DNA of 44,244 nt from Bremia lactucae (Eukaryota > Oomycota > Peronosporomycetes > Peronosporales > Peronosporaceae). Each line of letters opens with the position of its first letter. Positions within the stretch are counted from its first letter, which is position 1. The notes below the pieces were generated by a model. It was given only the letters and a program-made list of their open reading frames with translations. It was not told the DNA's origin and made no database searches. The stretch is taken from the NCBI RefSeq assembly GCF_004359215.1, contig NC_090610.1, positions 5,101,042-5,145,285 on the forward strand, in the 5' to 3' direction. The translations under genes and the position numbers were made by a program. Positions 18,761 to 29,104 of this stretch are shown in pieces.

Positions 18761-20075
18761 AGTACGCGCACGGCGGGTCATCTTCGCAAGGTGTCACAAA
18801 TGAGCCATTCTGGACGGGATGAGCCTTGTCATCACACTGAGCATATAGATCTGTCAGCAAAATCTTAGGAAATGAAGCACTACCGATTATATCGCAATCT
18901 TATGGAAGTAAAGAGATAACTTTCCAAGGTGGTTCCATCAGCGCGTAGCCAGAACAGCACGCGATGTTGTTACTAATATCATTAATTGCATGAACTATAT
19001 AAACTACGGTAAAACCACCGTACCCTTCAGTTTTCCTCTACTATTTGCTGTGAAATTAACATCGCTTAGCTCGTTCGATGTCGCCCAAATGAATGCTTAG
19101 TAAACCTTTGCGTGCATTGACTTCAGAAAGAAAAATGTAAATCCGCTTTTTAAACCTGGAAGTATTTATAAACAGCTGAAAATCAGATTTTTAATGATCA
19201 AATATACAGAATACTACCGCCGTCTGAGTGCTGGATCAAGTTCTCAGGGTACATTCGTTGTACCGAGCACCAACGCACCGTCGTGCTTGTTAGCCATGCT
19301 TTGTATCGGAATTAATATTTCATTTAATTTCGGCGCTTCGAATCGCTTTCGCCTTCAGATCTACTCGAACAAAGCGAATCGATTTCATCTATGAAAACAA
19401 TAGCAGGCCTTTTCTCCCGCGCCATTTCAAAAAGGTTTTTAGCCAGCCTACAGAGCAAACGTTAATTAATACATTGTCTCGATAAGAATTAACTGTTGCC
19501 GTACTTTTCGCTTTCACCTTGACACTTTGATACCAACCGAATGATGAAACGGCAAATATGTGGCAGCTGCTTCCGTTGCGACGGCCTAAGCAAGATACGA
19601 CTTGCCTAATCCTGGCGGCTAGTAGTAATAAATGCAACATATTTGTATAGATTGAAAAGCGTGAAACCACATGCGACTTGCCTATTACTGGCGGCTAGTA
19701 GTAATAAATGCAACATATTTACATAGATTGAAAGCGTGAAACCTCATTCGAATTGCCTATTCCTGGCGGCTATTAGTAAAAATGCAGCATATTTACATAG
19801 CAATAGAGCTCTTACCCCGAACAGAAAAAAACTTCCAAGGGCTTTCCTGTAAGAAGCTGTGGAAACCGTGCGGGCAACATAATTGCATCTTTGAGTAATC
19901 TTTCGCAGCATCAAGCCCAGCGACATATTCCCACTTGACATTTAGTTCACACAATCATAAGACGAATAACTAATGCCGGAGCTCAAGTCAACTTAAATGC
20001 CAGCAAATCGCTATTTTGGCTGTTTCGTGGTTGTTTCGTCGTCATCCTCCTTTTCTCTTCTATGAAAAGCAGAAT
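18761..20075. other. AT-rich non-coding stretch
   Basis: No conserved gene is recognised. A minus-strand 65-codon frame at 19941-19744 and a plus-strand 66-codon frame at 19194-19394 have no features I can name and overlap repeats. The only structure is the tandem repeat at 19598-19800. Confidence 0.5.
19598..19800. repeat. Tandem repeat, about 76 bp, 2.7 units
   Basis: Unit starts are at 19598, 19674 and 19749 (cgacttgcctaatcctggcg / cgacttgcctattactggcg / cgaattgcctattcctggcg). Each continues gctagtagtaataaatgcaa catattt. The third unit is partial and more diverged. No coding potential. Confidence 0.85.
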
Positions 20076-20760
20076 TCAATTAGGTTGCTTGTGAACAATT
20101 CCCGATAAATCTTTCTTATCCACATCTACGCATGCTGCCTCGGCTTTAGGTATATTTTTCTTCTCCAGTATTCCTATAAGCTGCGCATGTTCTTCAGAAG
20201 TAGGGTTCTTCTCGTTTTTACGTTATTTGTGTTGTGGATTCCGCACGTCAGATGTCGCTCTCAGTGATTTCAACGCAAATTTCACGCCGACCATAAAGTG
20301 CTCTAGCGTTTTTTTGTATACTCGAAAGGTTTTGTGAGCTGTGTTGAATCAATAGTCTATGGCCGTAGTTGCTTCGTCTGTGGCCATAGTATTAATGTAT
20401 GGGTCATAGCGACGGCCTTTATAACTAGAATTATATTATAGATAATATGTTCAATATTACCATGCATTGTAAAATTGCGGCAGTTATCTGACAGTTCTTT
20501 TTGTTGGTTAATTCAAACCTTTAAATCAACCCCGCCAATCGCTGATAGTCGTGCAAATGGGCGGTGAACAATAAGTCACTATATAATAATATTTTAAGTG
20601 AGGACATCAATAAGTACTAGTACGTAGGAACTTACCAAATTAAGTACAGTTTTATTTTTCCCTATAACAAGCCTTCCATAGTATTTACCTTCAGTTGCTA
20701 AGCCATGTTTAGCAAGCTTAAATCTTTCCTTTGCACGTCGTGTAAGTAACGTATTTGGAG
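20076..20760 (-). pseudogene. Decayed unknown gene, lysine-rich
   Basis: One minus-strand frame of 104 codons (20387-20076) with only two internal stops reads MATDEATTAID, stop, FNTAHKTFRVYKKTLEHFMV, GVKFALKSLRATSDVRNPQH, stop, then KNPTSEEHAQLIGILEKKN and KDLSGIVHKQPN. Farther upstream (about 20757-20634) another open segment reads LLTRRAKERFKLAKHGLATE then GRLVIGKNKTVLNL and ends at a GTAAGT donor, as an exon would. The spacing of stops and the charged composition suggest a once-coding sequence. The helical, lysine-rich stretch loosely recalls the C-terminal part of DDE transposases such as piggyBac, but I cannot support a family. Confidence 0.35.
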
Positions 20761-22236
20761 GGACTGTACACCTTCACTGTTATCAGTGTAGCGTAGCTAG
20801 TACTGAGGCAGTGCTAGCGAATATACCGTTTCATGCTGCGTCCGTTTAAATGATAACACTCTATTTGTCTTGTTAAGAATCCTACTGGACGTTTTTCATG
20901 ATGTGCTTACTTTAATGGGAGTGTCACACAAAATAATCGTACCCAGAAAATAACATTCTCACTTTAAGCCAGAACAGCAAAAAAAGAATGAAGGGTTTAA
21001 ATGTCTTCTTCGATATGTGTTAAATAACTTTAATATTGCCAAATTACATTCATTTAAATACATCTGTCGGCTGTGTTAGATTTGGATTAGGTGCGAGAAA
21101 GAGCTATATCTTATACAGATGGACAAAGGGTCGCGTTGCTCGAAGTCAGCAGCTCTGTAAGGTCATGTATATTTTAGGACAATTCAAAAATAAACGAGTC
21201 TCATTTGCTCGAGAGTAAATATTGCATAGACTAGCTATTTTATGTTTATTTAGCTGCAGATAAATTTTAAATTGCATGCCTTCTTCGCGCTAGAGAGCTG
21301 TGTGAACTAAAGTCTTTATGCTCCGTTCGCGATTCGTACATGGATCTTAAATTGGGGTAGCTTCTACCCACCAAACGTCGGGATTTGTCACTAAAGGAAG
21401 GTTTACTAAGTACACATCACTTAAGCGCTAACAAAATCCGCCACTTCTTAACATAGTGCAATATGCAAGAATCTATGCAATCGTCGAGCATAAGTACCAC
21501 TTTCCGGTAGCACCAGATCAATGTGCTGGCTCCGGTTGCTACACCAATACAAAATTGAATCTTATAAAAATAAAGATTAAAGTGAATTTTTTAAATTAGG
21601 AGCCGAAAGTTTTTTCACATCTTCTTCCTTGATGTAAATTTGGCCATGTCGAAACCTATAATAAGTCAGTTGGTTCCAAAAGAAGCCTACGCGATCTCCC
21701 TTACAGTAGGTTGCCATATTATTAGGAAACTTCTAAAACATCTTATTTAAAAAAAATTGGAATTGCTGTGGAATCACTATTTGTTTTGCTACAAAAACAC
21801 CCTAAAAAATGTCTTCAGGTGTACCTTTCCAAAATTTCACCCCTTTTTACTAACATACCCTACTCCCGTACCGTTGTTTAAATAAAGGGTCTACTCTCAG
21901 ACAGTTTCGACACTGCTTCAACCACCATTCAAACCTTTTGTCTCACTTTCCCTACGTTCAAACACTTGTTTGTGCAGCATGACTTCTACTGCTAAACCTC
22001 CTGTCCTGAAACGGGGCACCTTTTGCTAGTACTGGCAACAGTACTAGTCAACCTACATTCATTACAGGTGCCTCGAATACTTCACGTCGCAGTATCAGAT
22101 TTTCGAGTTCATTTCTCGAGGTACATCCATGAAGACGCGATCTAGCGTTTTTCACCCCCGATACAGGTGAAGCCGCAGCAATTTCCGCTAAAATATTTAT
22201 AATAAAAGCACAAACGATCTAGCGTTTCACCACCGA
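20761..22236. other. Non-coding AT-rich stretch upstream of solo LTR
   Basis: No gene recognised. Two near-identical phrases, gatctagcgtttttcaccc (about 22139) and gatctagcgtttcaccaccg (about 22216), flank a short segment just left of the solo LTR; they form a direct repeat of about 77 bp spacing. Confidence 0.5.
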
Positions 22237-22688
22237 TGTAACGGGGCTCTACGACTTGTACTGCTTCAGTACAAGTCCACTTCGCACTGCTTCAGTTGCG
22301 AGTGGTGCCTTACGTTAATTGACGTACACTGCACGTGCAGAGGAAGACTTCTCTTAAGACAACTAGACTTAAGAGGGTAAAATGAAAACTGTATTAAATA
22401 TAATTAAGTGTCTCTTGTTCTATCTTTGTAAATGCTAACTTAATTATAACCTAATACTAAACATGTAAATGAATTCTTATCTCTATCTTATCTGTAACTC
22501 TCTTTGATTACTCCTGCGGCTGATTAGTCTGCGGAATAAATAGATATAATGGTCTATACCTATTTATGGATAAGAATTCTGGATATTACCATGTAAAGGT
22601 AATATTCTTCAAATATTATCGACTTTTAGATAATATATTAACTAACAACCTTTAGTGTTAATTTCATGTAACGATACACCTCGTTACA
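22237..22688 (-). repeat. Solo LTR, family A, copy 3
   Basis: 452 bp from TGTAACGGGGCTCTACGAC to ACACCTCGTTACA. It is closely similar to copies 1 and 2, including both CTGCTTCAG-apex hairpins (22254-22276, 22277-22305) and the CTCTTAAG/CTTAAGAG stem. No internal element sequence adjoins it. It lies about 510 bp upstream of DHFR-TS. Confidence 0.82.
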
Positions 22689-23199
22689 CATACGGAATAA
22701 TACGCTCGCCACGTTGGGATGCACATCTACAGAGATGGCATTTATTGATTGGGTGAAAAGATTGTATATTTAAAATTCTTTTAGTAAAATCAGTCTTAAA
22801 ACTACTTCCTAGATAACAAATGTGCACGTGAAGACGGATAATCGCTTCCGTGACGACACTTGTTCTAAGGTTTAAGTTCGTTGTGTGCACTGCACGTGAG
22901 AGAAGACGGTCAAACCACTTCCTCGCTGTGCTTGAAGGTGTATGCTTGTAAAGCGAGGCAGCTTTAAAAGCGCCCGTCTACAAATTTATTTAGATGTTGT
23001 CTCGCACAGAATTTAAAACAGACAGGTCGACTTAATAACTATTTGTTACGCGGCATGAGGACCACATCGACCAGTATTATTTTACAAGCAGTGTGAAAAC
23101 TACGCTCCAACTTAAAAACGAGTCGACTTTCTAAACAATAAATGCTTAAAAAGCATACAATTATCTACATTACAGTATACTGAAAGTTTTTCAAATTAC
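22689..23199. promoter_or_regulatory. Upstream region of DHFR-TS
   Basis: About 510 bp between the solo LTR and the DHFR-TS start. It must hold the promoter. I see AT-rich sequence and no clear gene; no convincing oomycete initiator motif was found. Confidence 0.45.
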
Positions 23200-24705
23200 G
23201 TGTCGCCATTTAGTACCAGTGACTCAAAAATGACTGATCGATCTATCCGCGTAGTGGTGGCAGCCCTGGAGGTCACTGGTGGAATTGGCTTGCGTCATCA
23301 AATTCCATGGCATTTGCCTTCAGACATGAAGCATTTTCGCGCGCTTACTACAGCGCAATCGAATGCTTCGGTCCAGCACGCGGTCATCATGGGACGCAAG
23401 ACGTGGGAGTCACTGCCTGAACCAGTGCGCCCCATGCCTAAGCGTTATAACGTGGTGTTGACACATGATACTGGGTACAGACAAAAGAAGAAACTACCTG
23501 AAAATGTGGGTGTCGCTGAAAGCTTCCTTGCGGCGCTAGAGTTAGTGCAACAACAGGGTGACAAAGTGGATCAGATCTTTGTCATTGGTGGCGGCGCCGT
23601 GTACGCTGAGGCGCTGAGCTACCCAAAATGCACTAAAGTGCATTTGACCAGGGTAAGAGGAACCTTCGAGTGTGACGCGTTCTTCCCGCTAGAGCTTCTC
23701 CAGCAGAATTTTAAAGTGACTGAAGAGTCAGAGATCAAGAATGAAAATGGAATTAAATTCCAATTTGTCGAGTTAGAAAGAAAGAAGGGAACGATGCAGG
23801 ATGTTGTAACAGAATCTTTAGTAGATACTACAATGCCGCATGAAGAGATGCAGTATCTAGATTTAATCCGGAAGATCCTTGAACAAGGAGTTAAGCGTGA
23901 AGATCGTACGGGAACAGGCACTTTATCAGTGTTTGGAGCGCAAATGCGGTTTAGCCTAAGAGATAATGTATTTCCATTATTAACAACAAAGCGAGTTTTC
24001 TGGCGAGGAGTTGCGGAAGAATTATTGTGGTTTATTAGTGGCGACACGAATGCACAAACACTTCAGCAAAAAAATATTAATATCTGGGATGGCAATGGAT
24101 CGCGGGAGTACCTGGATAGTCGAGGACTTTACCATCGAGAAATTGGTGATCTTGGGCCGGTTTATGGCTTTCAGTGGCGTCATTTTGGGGCCAAGTATAC
24201 AGATATGCAGGCAGACTACACGAATCAAGGCGTCGATCAGCTAGCGGAAGTAATTCAGAAGCTACGTACGAATCCAACAGACCGACGAATTGTCTTGTCG
24301 GCATGGAATCCAATTGATCTTAACGAAATGGCTTTGCCACCTTGTCACATGTTTTGCCAATTCTACGTAGCAAATGAAGAGCTATCTTGCCAAATGTACC
24401 AGCGTTCGGCCGATATGGGGCTTGGTGTACCATTTAACATTGCGAGTTATGCGTTGCTAACGCGACTGATTGCACAAGTAACTGGATTAAAGCCTGGCGA
24501 ATTGATACATGTTATTGGCGACGCGCACGTGTACATGAACCACGTTAAACCACTGCAACAGCAATTGACGCGTACGCCACGTCCATTTCCAAAACTTTAT
24601 ATCAATTCGGTAAAAACTTCTAGTATTGATGACTTTAAGTTCACAGATTTCGATATCCGTGATTACAATCCGTACGGCACAATTAAAATGGCAATGTCTG
24701 TGTGA
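23200..24705 (+). CDS. DHFR-TS: Bifunctional dihydrofolate reductase-thymidylate synthase
   Basis: Intact single-exon gene of 501 residues. The N-terminal DHFR domain (about 17-190) shows [28 protein letters not shown] with the acidic substrate-binding Asp42, [12 protein letters not shown], and the NADPH-binding [14 protein letters not shown]. The TS domain (about 212-501) shows [50 protein letters not shown], the catalytic [11 protein letters not shown] with Cys382, [17 protein letters not shown], and the C-terminus IKMAMSV. TS makes dTMP from dUMP and DHFR regenerates tetrahydrofolate, so the fusion closes the folate cycle in one protein. Such fusions occur in plants and many protists but not in animals or fungi. 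The start at 23200 is the first Met; Met11 (23230) is an alternative. Confidence 0.97.
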   Translation: MSPFSTSDSKMTDRSIRVVVAALEVTGGIGLRHQIPWHLPSDMKHFRALTTAQSNASVQHAVIMGRKTWESLPEPVRPMPKRYNVVLTHDTGYRQKKKLPENVGVAESFLAALELVQQQGDKVDQIFVIGGGAVYAEALSYPKCTKVHLTRVRGTFECDAFFPLELLQQNFKVTEESEIKNENGIKFQFVELERKKGTMQDVVTESLVDTTMPHEEMQYLDLIRKILEQGVKREDRTGTGTLSVFGAQMRFSLRDNVFPLLTTKRVFWRGVAEELLWFISGDTNAQTLQQKNINIWDGNGSREYLDSRGLYHREIGDLGPVYGFQWRHFGAKYTDMQADYTNQGVDQLAEVIQKLRTNPTDRRIVLSAWNPIDLNEMALPPCHMFCQFYVANEELSCQMYQRSADMGLGVPFNIASYALLTRLIAQVTGLKPGELIHVIGDAHVYMNHVKPLQQQLTRTPRPFPKLYINSVKTSSIDDFKFTDFDIRDYNPYGTIKMAMSV

Positions 24706-25579
24706 GCCCGTAGCATGGTTTAAGAAGGTCACTTTTTTCAGACTTGCGTCTTTTCGGTGCATTCAACAGTGACATTGTATTATCTTGAATTCTTCACTTG
24801 AATATCAAATTGTCTGTGATGGAGACGTAACGTGGATATTAAAAAAAAATGACACAGTAAAAAATGGTTTCGCTAGTAACGTTTCATAAGGTCATTGCGA
24901 CCGCGTGACCATTGGTCAAGTTGCAAGAATCTGCAGTTGCACTGCGCTGAAACGTGTTGTACGTAACCTGTCGCTGCAGGCGAACACAAAAACTTTTCAT
25001 TTGTTTTAAGTACCGTAGCAAAGTAGCAAATGAACGACCGCGCGACGACAGGCAATGCGATGCGGGGGTTTCGCCTCGTTTTCAGTTGGAAAATCTCCGG
25101 TCTTAGCAAATTATATTTAATAACCTTGCTTATATATAATGTGGGCTACACTCCAAGAGTGGCTATCTACATCACAGTCATGTCACATTGTTTTATATAC
25201 TGTAGCAATTAATATATATCAGGTGTGTCCTGAGAAGCGCTCTGCTATACTAAGAGCAACTGCCGACCGTTGAGCTCTTTCTCTACCAGACATACATTTT
25301 GCAAGCACCGCACCCTTTCGAACTAAATGTATCCATTGAAGCCGTCTCTGATTGGTCGAATTCAAGGAAACCGCAGCAAACCGTTCCACTCTTCGACCTT
25401 GCGGAGCCGCAGCAAACTTGGGACGCGACACGGTGCTCCATCTGGCACTAGAAAAACGCCTTCGCACCACTCAAGTCGTAGCCTTAACGCTTACCCATAC
25501 GTGTTCGTCGCCGACTTGGACGCTCATTTAACGCTTACGCAACCGCTTCTCTAACGCTGGAGCAACGGCCGCGACTGAC
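24706..25579. other. Intergenic between DHFR-TS and Myb gene
   Basis: 874 bp holding the DHFR-TS 3' region and the Myb promoter. Only short frames without recognisable domains are present. An oomycete-type initiator match is annotated separately at 25522. Confidence 0.55.
25522..25537 (+). promoter_or_regulatory. Oomycete initiator-like element of the Myb gene
   Basis: GCTCATTTAACGCTTA matches the leading GCTCATTY of the 16-bp core promoter described in oomycetes, which combines an initiator with a flanking region. The flanking part is not a good match. It lies 58 bp upstream of the Myb start codon, a usual distance in these genomes. Confidence 0.45.
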
Positions 25580-27262
25580 ATGAACCGCAAGTTGGAGCTC
25601 ATGGACCTTGATGAAGGCATGGATAGAAGTGATGGAAGTTCGAGTCCAACGCTCGATATGCTGCATCGTGGCAGCAACAACCAAGAGGTTGAAATGGCTC
25701 TTCTTGAAGTCGCGCATAATCCAGACGTACGTGTGTTCGCTCTCTATGTAAGGGTACATAATTTTCATTAAGGAAACGTTATTGTGTTTGCAGCTAAATT
25801 ATCTGAGGGCATCAGGTGCACTTGATGAGAATAGCACTACGAGCAGTAAATGTGACAGCGCGGTGGAATCGTTTGGAGAAGAAGACGAGGACAATAATGC
25901 TATTGAAAAGACAGTACGTCGAAAGACGGATTCGAATAGCAAGCGTCCTTGGACACGAGAGGAGAATGACAAATTGATGCAATTGGTTAAGCAATACGGA
26001 GCCAAGCGCTGGTCCCTCATTGCAATGCACTTGCCAGGCCGCGTGGGCAAGCAGTGTCGAGAAAGATGGCATAACCATTTGAATCCTCTAGTACGGAAGG
26101 ATGCGTGGACAGCTGAGGAAGATTATGTCATTTTCGAGTGCCATAAAAATGTTGGCAATCAGTGGGCTGAAATCTCCAAGATGCTACCTGGTAGGACAGA
26201 CAATGCCATTAAAAACCGCTACTATTCAACCATGCGTCGGATGCAGAGACAGTCGATTCGCAAGAAAGGTCCATTGCGTGAAGGCAAGAGCATTCGTGTT
26301 GCGTCCGTCTCGTCACCTATTGTGCCAAGTCACAATAATCAGGTCGGCCCTTCTCCGTTGCAACGGCCTCTTGGTAGCATGCAGTCTCAGCTGTCACCAC
26401 AACAACAGCAATATTCGCAGCGAGGAATGGGTTTTCAATCCTCTTTTCAAAAACTGTTTTCTGAAATTCCGGGGAATTGTTCACGGGTACGCTCTTCTCT
26501 TCTTTTTATGTTTGAAGCAACTTCTTAATTGTTGTTATCCCACATTAGACGGATCCAAATTCTTTGATGGATTTTGAGCGCTCAAACATGATGGCGTCTT
26601 CTTTACGACAACCAACAATGGTATACCCACTAAATGGGGGTGGCTATTCGAACGGTATGAACGTGGATTACAGCCGCTCAATGTCCATGTCTTCTCCCTG
26701 CTCTGGGTCTCCAGATCATGACTTGAATCAGAACAATCAGGAGGAGACATTTGACTACGTACCAATGCAAGCAACGATTCAACGCTTGCGGTCGTCTAGC
26801 TCTGGAATGGGTACTCCTCCTTCTTCATCCTCGATGAATATGATGAATTCTTCGTACAGCTCTCCTGCAAATAATATACAGCAGCAACAAACAGGCAATT
26901 ATTTGATGTCGGGAAATTCTTACACGAACAACATGCGGGGAGCAATGTATCCAGCGCCGACAGGTTTTGGACACAATCAACAGTATCGTTCTGCTGATGC
27001 GGCCTTTATAAATCCATCCCATAAGCGTCTTCTTGACGTCCAAGGCTCGCAGCGGGACATGTGGAAAAGTGACAGTCCTGTTTCAGTAACAGCACCGATT
27101 TTTCGTGGCACTCCTACGTCCCAAGTGCATCAAAGTCAAGTTACGGAGCCAATGGTCCTGCAACAGTCCAAGCCAGTTGCAATGCCTACATACAGACAAT
27201 CGTCGCACATGGTGCATTTTAATAGTATGGAACAGGTTTGGACGGAAGATGCATATCTGTGA
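25580..27262 (+). CDS. R2R3-type Myb transcription factor, three exons
   Basis: Exons 25580-25726, 25794-26486 and 26549-27262 join in phase 0 to 517 residues; both introns (67 and 62 bp) are GT-AG with donors GTACGT and GTACGC. Two Myb repeats lie in exon 2. The first has KRPWTREENDKLMQLVKQYG, KRWSLIAMHLPGR and QCRERWHNHLNP (about residues 100-150). The second has DAWTAEEDYVIFECHKNVGN, QWAEISKMLPGRTDNAIKNR and YYSTMRR (about 151-202), where the third tryptophan is replaced by Tyr. N-terminal to them is an acidic stretch (GEEDEDNNA). The C-terminal 300 residues are low complexity, rich in Ser, Gln, Asn and Met, as in activation regions. It should bind DNA in the nucleus; targets are unknown. 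Confidence 0.93.
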
Positions 27263-28124
27263 TACTCTTAAGATGTAAATCGCTAGAAATCACACTTTTT
27301 AAAATTATCGCGTCTGGATAAAGTAAAATGCAAGGTTTAATTAGACACAAGAACTTAGCTAACTGATCAGTAACTCTTACTAAGAATAATCATTCCAGAT
27401 TCATCAATGGAGTTGGCAATTATTGCAGAAACCTCAAATACAACCTCAGCGTAATTGAAAATGCGACGTTAAAAGCACCCCGGTCCCTTTACTGAGCAAT
27501 TATTGCATCTAAAATAGTCATTTAAATTGTGAACTGATATAGATTGATACCATCGAAATACAATAATGCACGGCGCAGCATGGCAAACGAGCATGTAGAG
27601 GATCACCTTAAGACATACGTGCAAATTTAAAGGGCTAAACTCGAATCGACGGCATTTCGAAGTGCAACCCTTACCTGCGAATAGTTTCCAGACTGGTTAC
27701 CCATCACCCGATGCAGGACATATATTGACGCACTGGCATTGTATTAATGGCACGCATTTTTTATGGTAATTTATTTGAATACACATCCTTCGAACTGCAA
27801 CGTTTCTCAAAATATTCAATAGGGTGCGGTGCGACTATTGCCACAGACGTTTTAACCATTACCACAGACAGAAATCTCTGATTGGCTAATCGGTGTAGTA
27901 TAATATGATTGTTCGAGAGGGGGTGGCTATATTGTTGAATTTACGTCAGATGTATTGTAACATTTCTAATTGGAATGCACACATCGTCCTTTAATGAAAT
28001 AATAATATCCTACCCGTTTCCTTGCTTTCCTCCCAGTTTCAACAAGCCGCGCAATAAAAACAGATTTTAAAGCCTATAATGAATTCAAATGACACGGAGG
28101 AATCTGTCAGAGCAAAATTGCTGA
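27263..28124. other. Intergenic after the Myb gene
   Basis: 862 bp of AT-rich sequence up to the family-B LTR. No open frame of note, repeat or RNA gene was seen. It should contain the Myb 3' untranslated region. Confidence 0.55.
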
Positions 28125-28578
28125 TGTAATGGGGCACACATCGGTTGGAGAATCGTTGTTGTGGGTAAAATACCCTTTTATCCTATTTAAAAATAGGTAA
28201 TTACTTAAATCCCATTTATTATAGGTAACATATGTGGTCGCCGCCAGATATAAATCTGGCGGCCGAAATATATCTTAAATTAGCTAGGGTAAGGTTTTAA
28301 GTTTTAAATAATCTAATAAAGTTCAGTTCCCTTTTTGATCTTAAAGAGTCAAGTGCTTTCCTAAGGCTTGCGCGTTGATCTGTAAGAGATAGAAGCCTTT
28401 CTAAGGTATATACTCTTGGCGCTAGTTGCCACTTGGTTCTACAAACCCTGCATCCTTTGAACTAGGATTCGCTGGTACGACTCCCTGAGTTGTTAAAACC
28501 ATTAATTCTATAAAAATTAGAGACTCTTTGAGTCTAAAAGTCTTCCTCTGACTTTAGGAGCGAGGTAGCTCCGCTACA
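28125..28578 (+). repeat. LTR, Gypsy family B, plus-strand copy
   Basis: 454 bp from TGTAATGGGGCACACATCGG to GGTAGCTCCGCTACA, the reverse orientation of the LTRs at 8546 and 15992. The bases after it (gctgcagctaattg) do not match the family's primer-binding-like site, so the junction is altered, although gag-protease sequence of the same family follows from about 29100. Confidence 0.83.
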
Positions 28579-28689
28579 GCTGCAGCTAATTGATAATTTG
28601 TGAGATCATTCCATTTGACCGACTTCCAACAATTCGTTCAAATGGGCATGTATTTGCGCTCCTGTATACTTCTTTGCCACTCTACCCCC

Positions 28690-28712
28690 AGGCGGGATTG
28701 AACCACCGACCT
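28690..28712 (-). other. tRNA-like T-arm (B-box) fragment
   Basis: On the minus strand GGTGG-TTCAATC-CCGCC forms a 5-bp T-arm-like stem with a consensus B-box (GGTTCAATCCC). The matching acceptor strand and anticodon arm are not found at tRNA spacing, so this is at most a tRNA-derived fragment or chance. Confidence 0.25.
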
Positions 28713-29104
28713 TTCGCTTTTTTCTCGTGGAAAAGTAAAACTGCGCCTTGATAACGACTCGATAACGCCTGTTCGACCGATAAAACTGCGAGAGCTAATT
28801 ATCCGGCCTGCGTGGTTATTTAAACTTGGTTCTGATGATGTATGAAGCCACCAACCGGACTTGTTGAAATTGAATGTTGCTCTCGCGAAGCCATGGTGAA
28901 GGCATTATATAAGGTCGCTGCCGCCCAAGGCAATGTGATAGCGACACAATCATCATATAGGCAGCACAATGGACCTATACGGTCCAATACCAATTCGACT
29001 GGGAATGGTCTTGCCGCAATCTATGTCTAACGTAAAAATCTACTAGAGCACGAAAAACCTCAACACCACCGCTTGAAAGCCATACAGGATTATATGCATT
29101 GGAC

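Noticed and set aside
19198..20000. A CRISPR array from the spaced repeats at 19598-19800
   Set aside because: The whole 76-bp unit is repeated with no variable spacers, and the genome is eukaryotic.
20076..20387. An RxLR effector gene, because of SLRATSDVR in the frame
   Set aside because: There is no R-x-L-R motif, no signal peptide at the Met, and the frame has two stops.
23619..24047. Minus-strand frames within DHFR-TS
   Set aside because: The plus frame is a fully conserved enzyme; the antisense frames show no domain and follow from codon composition.
25030..25554. Small plus and minus frames between DHFR-TS and Myb as genes
   Set aside because: They are short, lack domains, overlap each other and sit in the probable Myb promoter.
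28660..28790. A complete tRNA gene on the minus strand
   Set aside because: Only the T-arm is convincing; no matching acceptor strand or anticodon arm at tRNA distance.
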